Shown one piece after another: positions 1 through 5,157 of a DNA stretch of 5,157 nt. Positions within the stretch are counted from its first letter, which is position 1, and each line of letters begins with the position of its first letter. This DNA comes from Flavobacteriaceae bacterium (GTDB lineage: Bacteria > Bacteroidota > Bacteroidia > Flavobacteriales > Flavobacteriaceae), in the NCBI GenBank assembly GCA_030694835.1, contig JAUYUF010000333.1:1-5157 (forward strand). The letters are read 5' to 3'. The notes below the pieces were generated by a model. The model ran no database searches, had not been told where the DNA came from, and was given only the letters and a program-made list of their open reading frames with translations. The translations under genes and the position numbers were made by a program.

Positions 1-485
1 GATATAAATTTTGATAACTTTGATATAAAACAATTTTTTTTATCGTCTTTAGATCCAGCGCAACCTGGGTAAGTTGGTGCTTCTTCTATCGCAACAAAAG
101 GAACTGATTCATCATCAGGTTCTTTAATATTTACTTCATTAATTCCAGTTAAAAATTTATTACTATTTATAGGTTCATCTATATTTAGATCAGTAGGTGC
201 TAAAATGGCTTCTTTTATATTAGTATCATCAACTACAATATCGAGTTTATCAATAATTGTTTTAGGTTCTGGAGTAGTTACTTCTTCAGTAGGCTTAGTT
301 ATTGGAATCTCAATAATATCATCAATATGCTGACTGAAATATTCATGATTTGTAAAATCATTTTGACGATCACTTTTGTATTCTACAGCTAAATAAGTTA
401 TTAAAAATGCCCAGACAAGTCCCAATAACATAAAAAATCTGCTGTAATTTTCAAGTTTTGATTTTGCGTTTTTCTTGATTTCCAT
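1..485 (-). CDS. Energy transducer TonB family protein, N-terminal part (C-terminus beyond window)
   Basis: TonB proteins sit in the inner membrane with ExbB/ExbD and carry proton-motive energy to TonB-dependent outer-membrane receptors. The reading frame is open from ATG at 485 to the window edge and gives 161 residues. Seen directly: a short Lys-rich cytoplasmic start (MEIKKNAKSK), one membrane helix at about residues 16-35, then an acidic periplasmic spacer with scattered prolines (about 56-130). After that come VPF (128-130) and APTYPGC (136-142), with a second Cys at 152. The order MEIKKN, single helix, acidic spacer, VPF, PGC, KKxCF is what I know from Bacteroidota TonB proteins just before the C-terminal TonB domain. 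That domain itself is outside the window, so the family call rests on the N-terminal part. The spacer lacks the long proline runs common in TonB. Which TonB paralogue it is cannot be told, so no symbol is given. Confidence 0.8.
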   Translation of the reverse strand, partial: MEIKKNAKSKLENYSRFFMLLGLVWAFLITYLAVEYKSDRQNDFTNHEYFSQHIDDIIEIPITKPTEEVTTPEPKTIIDKLDIVVDDTNIKEAILAPTDLNIDEPINSNKFLTGINEVNIKEPDDESVPFVAIEEAPTYPGCAGSKDDKKNCFISKLSKFI

Positions 486-643
486 ATGATTAAAGTATTT
501 AAGTTGCTAATTCAGTTGTATTCTCAATTAAAAGCAAATAATACTATGAAATTCTAAAAAAATGAATATTTACTTTGAAATATTCGCACCCAAATACTGT
601 GCCATCAAAATAATATATAAAAATAAGACCAATTATATAGCAT

Positions 644-675
644 AAAAAACCGTCCCGAAGAATCGGGACGGTTTT
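644..675 (-). terminator. Rho-independent terminator after the OmpA-family gene
   Basis: A perfect 13-bp inverted repeat (646-658 paired with 663-675) encloses a 4-base loop at 659-662. The stem core is CCGTCCCGA against TCGGGACGG, with four A-T pairs at the base. Read on the minus strand, the stem starts 22 bases after the last base of the OmpA stop codon and ends in a six-T run. The plus-strand side also has T's followed by an A-rich stretch, so it may work weakly in both directions. It separates the OmpA gene from the tonB-like gene downstream on the same strand. Confidence 0.9.
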
Positions 676-696
676 ATAAAAAAATTGAATTTCTGA

Positions 697-1545
697 TTAG
701 AAATTTTTTTCTTCTAAAATTGTAAAGAATTGATCTAATTTAGGTATAAGAACGATTCTCGTACGTCTGTTTTTAGATCTACCTTCAGCTGTTTTATTAG
801 TATCTAAAGGCAAGAATTCACTTCTACCAGCTGCTACTAAACGTTTTGGATCAATTTTATGATCGTTTTGTAATACTCTAACTACTGAAGTGGCTCTTTT
901 TACAGATAAGTCCCAGTTGTCATTAATACACTCTGAACTAATAGGATTACTGTCTGTGTATCCTTCTACCATTACTTCAACATCAGGTTTAGCCGCAATA
1001 ACTTGAGCTACTTTTCCTAAAACATTTTTAGCTTTATCACTAACTATATGACTTCCGCTTTTAAATAATAGTTTATCAGCGATTGAAATATAAACTACTG
1101 TTTTTTCAACATTAATTTCAATATCTTCATCATCTAAACCATTTTTTAATACTTTTTTCAAGTTAACAGCTAAAGCTAAGTTTAAAGAATCTTTTGCAGT
1201 TAAAGCTTTTTGAATATGTTTGATATACTCATCTTTTTTGCTTAATTGAGCCAAGGTTTCTTTGATATTGTCTGATGCTGCTTTTGTTAAAACAGTTAAA
1301 TCTCCAACTTGCTCTAATCCTTTAGCTTTATCTTTTTGTAATTCTTTAATGCGATCTTCTAAAGTAGTTACTTTAAAATCACTCTTATCTCTTTCTACTA
1401 AACATTTCATCAAGTTTGCTTTAGTATCAACTAACTCTTGACTAGTTTGTTTGTATTTGTTGTCTAATTCAGTGTATTTCTTTTGTGAAACACATGAAGT
1501 AAATAAAATTGACGATAAAACCGCCACTACTAATAATTTTTTCAT
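697..1545 (-). CDS. OmpA-family peptidoglycan-binding lipoprotein
   Basis: This is a 282-residue envelope protein expected to tie the outer membrane to peptidoglycan. Residues 1-18 form a lipoprotein signal: two Lys, a hydrophobic stretch, then FTSC with Cys18 as the likely lipidated residue. Residues about 20-135 are rich in Lys, Glu, Asp, Gln and Leu and look like a long coiled coil. Residues about 148-268 are an OmpA/MotB-type C-terminal domain. It contains VEGYTDSNP (193-201), the signature DN-x2-LS-x2-RA-x2-V-x3-L (Asp209 to Leu225), and NRR at 259-261. In characterised OmpA domains the matching Asp and Arg bind the diaminopimelate of the peptide stem, and both are present here. There is no N-terminal beta-barrel, so it is not a classical OmpA porin. 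ATG at 1545 is chosen because the signal peptide starts there. It has its own -7 box upstream and a strong terminator downstream, which suggests a single-gene transcript. Confidence 0.92.
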   Translation of the reverse strand: MKKLLVVAVLSSILFTSCVSQKKYTELDNKYKQTSQELVDTKANLMKCLVERDKSDFKVTTLEDRIKELQKDKAKGLEQVGDLTVLTKAASDNIKETLAQLSKKDEYIKHIQKALTAKDSLNLALAVNLKKVLKNGLDDEDIEINVEKTVVYISIADKLLFKSGSHIVSDKAKNVLGKVAQVIAAKPDVEVMVEGYTDSNPISSECINDNWDLSVKRATSVVRVLQNDHKIDPKRLVAAGRSEFLPLDTNKTAEGRSKNRRTRIVLIPKLDQFFTILEEKNF

Positions 1546-1574
1546 AATTTTTAATTGTTATAATGTATGTACGA

Positions 1575-1582
1575 CAAATCTA
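1575..1582 (-). promoter_or_regulatory. Putative -7 promoter box for the OmpA-family gene
   Basis: Read on the minus strand, this is TAGATTTG, a full match to the Bacteroidota -7 consensus TAnnTTTG. Transcription would start a few bases downstream, leaving a leader of roughly 25 bases before the ATG at 1545. I found no clear TTG -33 element at the expected distance, so the call rests on the -7 box and its position. Confidence 0.55.
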
Positions 1583-1650
1583 TTAAATATAAAGGTTTTT
1601 AACCACTTGAAGAATTAATTTTATGATAATTTTAAGAATGAATTATCTAT

Positions 1651-1658
1651 TATCTTTG
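1651..1658 (+). promoter_or_regulatory. Putative -7 promoter box for apbE
   Basis: The sequence TATCTTTG is a full match to the Bacteroidota -7 consensus TAnnTTTG. It lies 38 bases before the apbE ATG, so the leader would be about 30 bases. No TTG was found at the usual -33 spacing; only a T-run occurs near 1630-1633. Together with the box at 1575-1582 it forms a compact divergent promoter region. Confidence 0.55.
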
Positions 1659-1696
1659 CAAAAGCAATTAAGTTCAACCAATCTAGACATTTTAAG

Positions 1697-2689
1697 ATGA
1701 AAAAAATATTGATTTTATTATTTGTTTTAACAATTTTTTCTTGTGTGGAAGACGCAAAAAAGGACATAGTTCATTTAGAAGGTTACGCTTTAGGAACGAC
1801 TTTTTCTATTAAATATATTGATAAAAATATAGTTAAATATGACAAGTCAGTAGATAGTATTATTCAGGCAATTAATAAATCACTTTCGACATATATAGCT
1901 ACTTCTGATATTACCAAGATTAATAAAGGAGACTCTACAATTATTGTTGATGATTTATTTGAAGAAGTTTTCATAAAGTCTAAAAAGATATATCAAGAAA
2001 CAAATGGAATATTTGACCCAACCATCGGGATTTTGGTAAATGCTTGGGGTTTCGGACCTGAAAAACCAATTGAAAATTTAGATTCTTTAAAAGTAAAAGA
2101 ATTGTTGAAATTTGTCGGATTTAATAAAGTTACACTTAGTCCAGCATCAAAAGTAATAAAAGATTTTCCAGAAATTTATCTCGATTTTAATGCTATTGCA
2201 AAAGGTTATACGGTAGATGTTGTAGGTCGATTTTTAGAATCTAAAAACATTACCGATTATATGGTTGAAATTGGAGGTGAAATTCGTGCTCGAGGTAAAA
2301 ATCAACATCATGAGATTTGGAAAATAGCTATCGAAAATCCTAATGAAGATGGAAGCAGGTCTATTGCAGCTTCCATATCTTTAGATAATGAATCTATAGC
2401 CACATCTGGTAATTATCGCAAATTTAAAGTTGATAAAAACGGACAAAAGTATGCTCACACTTTAGATACCAAAACAGGTTTTTCTAGTAAAACAGATTTG
2501 TTAAGCGCTTCGGTTATTTCTAAGTTAGATTGCGCCGATGTTGATGCTTATGCAACGGCTTTTATGTCGATGGGTTATCAAAAAACGCTTGAATTTCTTA
2601 AAAACAGAAATGACCTAAAAGTGTTTTTAATTTATGCTAAACCAGACGGGACAATCGGGACATATGCTACAGTTAAATTTGAAAATTAA
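1697..2689 (+). CDS. apbE: FAD:protein FMN transferase ApbE (lipoprotein)
   Basis: ApbE uses FAD to attach FMN through a phosphoester bond to Thr or Ser of extracytoplasmic flavoproteins such as NqrB/NqrC, RnfG/RnfD or NosR, releasing AMP and needing Mg2+. The 330-residue length is normal. Residues 1-16 are a lipoprotein signal (IFSC, Cys16), placing the enzyme on the periplasmic side. Family motifs appear in the usual order: GYALGTTF (29-36), STYIATSDI (64-72), FDPTIG (106-111) with NAWGFGP (115-121), LDFNAIAKGY (162-171), EIGGEIRARG (191-200), ATSGNYRKF (235-243), AHTLDTKTG (253-261) and ADVDAYATAF (280-289). In that last motif Asp283 and Thr287 fit the Mg2+ site. No catalytic motif looks broken. 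In many Bacteroidota apbE lies beside the nqr genes, but here its neighbours are a divergent ompA-like gene and the convergent norB. No acceptor protein is visible in the window, so its substrate is probably encoded elsewhere. Confidence 0.95.
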   Translation: MKKILILLFVLTIFSCVEDAKKDIVHLEGYALGTTFSIKYIDKNIVKYDKSVDSIIQAINKSLSTYIATSDITKINKGDSTIIVDDLFEEVFIKSKKIYQETNGIFDPTIGILVNAWGFGPEKPIENLDSLKVKELLKFVGFNKVTLSPASKVIKDFPEIYLDFNAIAKGYTVDVVGRFLESKNITDYMVEIGGEIRARGKNQHHEIWKIAIENPNEDGSRSIAASISLDNESIATSGNYRKFKVDKNGQKYAHTLDTKTGFSSKTDLLSASVISKLDCADVDAYATAFMSMGYQKTLEFLKNRNDLKVFLIYAKPDGTIGTYATVKFEN

Positions 2690-2691
2690 AT

Positions 2692-4050
2692 TTATGCTTT
2701 AACTGCAATTTTATATTCTTTCAAGAAAACTTTAAAGAGCGGAATAGTTAACATCAAAATTCCGATAAACATCACAATTCCAGCTATCAGGAAAATATAA
2801 TAATTGTTGGCTAAATTAATTTTCATTTCGGCAAACGGCATATTTTTAGAAAAATACATCCATTCACTTCTTTTTAATCCGGCGGCAATTAACGCTCCAA
2901 AAAACACCATTAAAGCTCCGTTAAAAATATAAAAGCCTGCTAATAATTGCTTGATATTATCTTTAAAACTGGAGTCAATTCTTGATGCGATATAGAAAAG
3001 TGTAGAGAGTAAAATTGTAGTATTGATTCCAATAGTAGTTCCCATTGAATGTGCTACGGTTATATGAGTTCCATGACTAAAGAAATTAATAATTGGGATT
3101 GAAATAAGAAGTGCTAATATCAAGTTGATAAAAATCCAAAAATCTGCAGCCATTAAAAATTTATAAGCTAAAGTATTGTTTTCTTTTTTTTCTTCTGATA
3201 ATGATTTTTTCCAACTATAAATCATATATCCTAAAATAATCCATTCTGTCATACTGATTCCGTATGCAACATATCGAATCCATGGTTGAGTTGGAATGAT
3301 ATACGTGTGATGTGCCCAACCAAACATCAAATTAGTCAATCCTAAAAAGTAAAAGAAAAATGGCAATTTTCCTCTTCCAATTGAATTATCATTTTTGATT
3401 TTTGCCATGATGTAAATTGATAATCCATACACCAATTGATTCCAAGATCCTACAAATGATCCGTAAGATTTCCATTGAACGGTTAAATCGCGCACAAAAT
3501 TTTCTCTGAAATAAGGTGAAAACCAAAAATGAGCTTCTACGAGGTGAAAAATCATAAAAACGATTCCGGTCCCCCACATCCAATAATATACAGGCCAATT
3601 TTTAACCTGATTTAATACCGTTTTATAATAATTATATCCAAATAAAACCCATCCAATAATAATTGGCAAAATTAAGATTGGTATAAAAGCTAAATATTCT
3701 CTACCACCCATATATCCTGTTCCAATGGATATATAAATAGCAATACCAATTACTAAAAATAAATAAAAATGAATTTTAGTTAATTTGGGAGAAAAAATGG
3801 TCATCCCTTCTAAATTAGAAAGCACAAAATAAATACTTCCTATCGCAGCTAAAATAATCCATGAAGTAACTGATGAGTCATGAAACGGACGCATTTTTGT
3901 AAAAGGCAATAGCTCTTTTAAAAAATCAGGAAGAATATATTGAAAACCTGCTAGTACTCCGAATAAACTTCCTAATATTAAGGCAATTAGAGATAATAAA
4001 ATAAACTGGAGTGAAAATTTATTTTTGAAGAATTGTGCAGCTTTGTGCAT
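2692..4050 (-). CDS. norB: NorB-like haem-copper superfamily subunit (putative nitric oxide reductase large subunit, divergent)
   Basis: This 452-residue integral membrane protein has the 12 helices of the haem-copper oxidase/NO reductase core and the usual length of cNOR NorB. Canonical NorB reduces two NO to N2O at a haem b3/FeB site. Seen: His57 at the head of TM2 (low-spin haem ligand position); GREY (116-119), where the Glu in cNOR binds the Ca2+ bridging the haems; WAHH (245-248, the TM7 FeB His pair); and HGT at 326-328 followed by His334 (haem b3 ligand position). GREY, the overall length and the NorC-like partner favour NorB over a cbb3 oxidase. Two ligands are odd. Met336 occupies the position of the second low-spin haem His, and TM6 (about 196-217) has no His for FeB. 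TM5 carries His169, Glu172 and His174. NO reduction is therefore inferred, not certain. The gene starts 20 bases after the norC stop, so the two are almost surely one operon. No norQ or norD follows; the next gene is convergent. Confidence 0.8.
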   Translation of the reverse strand: MHKAAQFFKNKFSLQFILLSLIALILGSLFGVLAGFQYILPDFLKELLPFTKMRPFHDSSVTSWIILAAIGSIYFVLSNLEGMTIFSPKLTKIHFYLFLVIGIAIYISIGTGYMGGREYLAFIPILILPIIIGWVLFGYNYYKTVLNQVKNWPVYYWMWGTGIVFMIFHLVEAHFWFSPYFRENFVRDLTVQWKSYGSFVGSWNQLVYGLSIYIMAKIKNDNSIGRGKLPFFFYFLGLTNLMFGWAHHTYIIPTQPWIRYVAYGISMTEWIILGYMIYSWKKSLSEEKKENNTLAYKFLMAADFWIFINLILALLISIPIINFFSHGTHITVAHSMGTTIGINTTILLSTLFYIASRIDSSFKDNIKQLLAGFYIFNGALMVFFGALIAAGLKRSEWMYFSKNMPFAEMKINLANNYYIFLIAGIVMFIGILMLTIPLFKVFLKEYKIAVKA

Positions 4051-4070
4051 AGTAAAGTAATTGTTAAATA

Positions 4071-4538
4071 TTATTTATTTGGTTGTTGAGCAGTTGAATC
4101 GGTCGATTTATAATCAATCTCTACCCAACCATTAGGTTGTAAATTAGCTTTATAATTAGGAAAATAACCGGTTTGATCAACCGCTCTTAAAAAAGCAATA
4201 ATTTGATTCTTTTCTTCGTCTGTAAAATTATATTTTGGCATTGATTTTACACCACTATTGATAAAACCTTTAATGTAATTTTCTCCTTTTTGTGGATTTG
4301 AAGTAATGTTAGTTAAATCAGGACCTAAATATCCGCCTAATCCATAAAGTTGATGACAAGTCCAGCAATTGTTTTCTTGCCACAAAACTTGTCCGTCAAT
4401 AGCTTCTATAGATAGTTTAGGTGCTAAGGTTTCAGTTCCACTTGAATAAACGAAATAGTTATAAATAACAAAAGTGAAAACCAATACAGAAATGATTACA
4501 CGATTGTGATGTTTATTTTCGTATTTTTTAATTTTCAT
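4071..4538 (-). CDS. norC: NorC-like membrane-anchored cytochrome c
   Basis: This 155-residue protein is close to the usual NorC length of about 150. Residues about 13-31 are a single N-terminal membrane helix that anchors a periplasmic mono-haem cytochrome c domain. The haem site is CWTCH (58-62), with Met100 in SMPKYNF as the likely sixth ligand. The run VLWQENNC just before the haem site, GLGGYLGPDLTN (66-77) after it, and the FPN motif (126-128) near the end all match NorC in canonical NO reductases. Its role would be to take electrons from a soluble or quinol-linked donor and pass them to the haems of the NorB-like subunit. It is the first gene of the norC-norB pair, as in proteobacterial norCB. 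ATG at 4538 places the Lys/His-rich cytoplasmic tail directly before the helix. The C-terminal tail (about 144-155) is rich in Ser, Thr and Gln and is probably disordered. Confidence 0.88.
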   Translation of the reverse strand: MKIKKYENKHHNRVIISVLVFTFVIYNYFVYSSGTETLAPKLSIEAIDGQVLWQENNCWTCHQLYGLGGYLGPDLTNITSNPQKGENYIKGFINSGVKSMPKYNFTDEEKNQIIAFLRAVDQTGYFPNYKANLQPNGWVEIDYKSTDSTAQQPNK

Positions 4539-4557
4539 TGCTACAATACTTTAATAC

Positions 4558-4565
4558 CAACGTTA
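4558..4565 (-). promoter_or_regulatory. Weak candidate -7 box for norC-norB
   Basis: Read on the minus strand this is TAACGTTG, one mismatch from TAnnTTTG, 19 bases before the norC ATG. There is no clear -33 element. I saw no FNR-type TTGAT-N4-ATCAA palindrome in the 116-base gap between the methyltransferase and norC. This is the best candidate in the gap, but it could be chance in such AT-rich DNA. Confidence 0.25.
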
Positions 4566-4654
4566 AAAATAGATGATTTTTAATAATAATAAAATAAAAT
4601 TTCTAATAATTAAATTATAATAAAGTAAAAATTTGCAAATATTATGAGGAATAA

Positions 4655-5157
4655 TTATTTTTTACAATATGGAAGAATCTCATTTTCAGTGAGTTTGTAT
4701 TGATTGATAAGTTCAGGGGAGAGTTCTGTGCTTAAATTAATTTGATGAACTTCAAACCCTGCGTTTTCTAATCTTTTAAAATAATCTTGCCCATAAATTC
4801 TAACATGGTCATATTGTCCAAAATGTATGGCTCTTTCTTTTGGATTTGTAATTGTAAAGTCTTCAAATGTTTTCTCTAAATTTAAATCTTGTGGTACTTG
4901 AAAAATTCCAAATCCTCCTTTTTTCATCACTCTATATAATTCTGACATTGCTTTTTGATCATCAATTATATGCTCTAAAACATGATTGCAAAAAACCACA
5001 TCAAAAGTATTGTCGTCAAAAGGAAGTGCTAAAATATCAGCTTTAACGTCAGCAATAGGTGAATATAAATCTGCTGTTAAGTAATCTAAATTTTGTTGTT
5101 TTCTAAATAAATTGACAAAACATTGTTCTGGGGCAAGGTGTAAAACTTTTTTAGGAG
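4655..5157 (-). CDS. Class I SAM-dependent methyltransferase, C-terminal part (N-terminus beyond window)
   Basis: The frame is open from the right edge (first full codon at 5155-5153) to TAA at 4655-4657, giving 166 visible residues. The part seen is a Methyltransf_11-type Rossmann fold. Motif I reads VLHLAPEQ, with a first beta strand and a loop that has APE where GxGxG is usual. Then come an acidic strand end (LTAD, the likely ribose-binding position), DILALPF-DD-NTFDVVFCNHVLEHI (motifs II-III region, with the VLEH signature), and ELYRVMKKGG leading into FQVPQD. The C-terminal part has HFGQYDHVRIYGQDYF and a GF-EV strand typical of the family. The substrate cannot be told from the sequence. 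A GTG at 4999-4997 is an internal codon, not the start, because the SAM-binding motif lies upstream of it in the same frame. It is on the same strand as norC, 116 bases away, with no evident terminator between them. A functional link to norCB is not supported. Confidence 0.85.
   Translation of the reverse strand, partial: PKKVLHLAPEQCFVNLFRKQQNLDYLTADLYSPIADVKADILALPFDDNTFDVVFCNHVLEHIIDDQKAMSELYRVMKKGGFGIFQVPQDLNLEKTFEDFTITNPKERAIHFGQYDHVRIYGQDYFKRLENAGFEVHQINLSTELSPELINQYKLTENEILPYCKK

Noticed and set aside
535..543. Possible -7 box for the tonB-like gene (TATTATTTG on the minus strand)
   Set aside because: The spacer between TA and TTTG is three bases rather than two, and no -33 element is visible, so it does not meet the consensus.
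1594..1604. Small inverted repeat GGTT-N3-AACC in the divergent promoter region
   Set aside because: The arms are only four bases and do not extend, so this is too weak to call an operator or a hairpin.
3389..3598. A 69-codon minus-strand open frame inside the norB-like gene
   Set aside because: It lies wholly inside a well-supported membrane protein gene in another frame and shows no domain or signal of its own.
2692..4050. Assignment as a cbb3-type cytochrome oxidase subunit I
   Set aside because: The short length, the GREY Ca2+ motif of cNOR and the NorC-like partner fit NorB better, and the cbb3 helix VI His motif is absent. Automatic annotation may still give it the cbb3 label.
4539..4654. 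FNR/CRP-type operator upstream of norC
   Set aside because: No TTGAT-N4-ATCAA-like palindrome was found on either strand in this gap.
4655..4999. A short 114-residue methyltransferase starting at GTG 4999
   Set aside because: The same frame stays open to the window edge and the upstream part encodes the SAM-binding motif, so the GTG is an internal Val codon.

Overview
The window looks like a piece of a Flavobacteriaceae (Bacteroidota) chromosome, probably Flavobacterium or a close relative. The DNA is very AT-rich and start codons have no clear Shine-Dalgarno sequence. Two intergenic boxes match the Bacteroidota -7 promoter consensus TAnnTTTG, and the protein families (TonB with a PGC motif, OmpA-type lipoprotein, ApbE lipoprotein) are typical of the group. 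No RNA gene, mobile element, CRISPR array or phage gene was seen.

Layout, left to right. (1) Positions 1-485, minus strand: N-terminal 161 residues of a TonB-family energy transducer, cut by the window edge. (2) 486-696: intergenic, with a strong hairpin terminator at 644-675. (3) 697-1545, minus: an OmpA-family lipoprotein with a coiled coil and a peptidoglycan-binding domain. (4) 1546-1696: a divergent promoter region with a -7 box for each flanking gene. (5) 1697-2689, plus: ApbE, a lipoprotein FAD:protein FMN transferase. (6) 2692-4050 and 4071-4538, both minus: norB-like and norC-like genes, transcribed norC then norB, ending tail-to-tail with apbE two bases apart. (7) 4655-5157, minus: a class I SAM-dependent methyltransferase whose N-terminus lies beyond the window.

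The cell-envelope genes (TonB, OmpA) and the redox genes (ApbE, NorC, NorB) look like separate transcription units. NorC should receive electrons in the periplasm and pass them to the membrane haem protein NorB, which in canonical relatives reduces NO to N2O. No norQ or norD maturation gene and no ApbE substrate is visible here.

The most interesting feature is the NorB-like subunit. It keeps the cNOR-type GREY motif, the TM2 His, the TM7 His-His pair and the haem b3 His. By motif spacing, however, it has Met where the second low-spin haem His should be, and no His in TM6 where the third FeB ligand should be. TM5 instead carries an unusual His-x2-Glu-x-His cluster. This suggests a divergent nitric oxide reductase-like family with a rebuilt metal site. 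It may belong to one of the recently described non-canonical NOR families, or to none of them.
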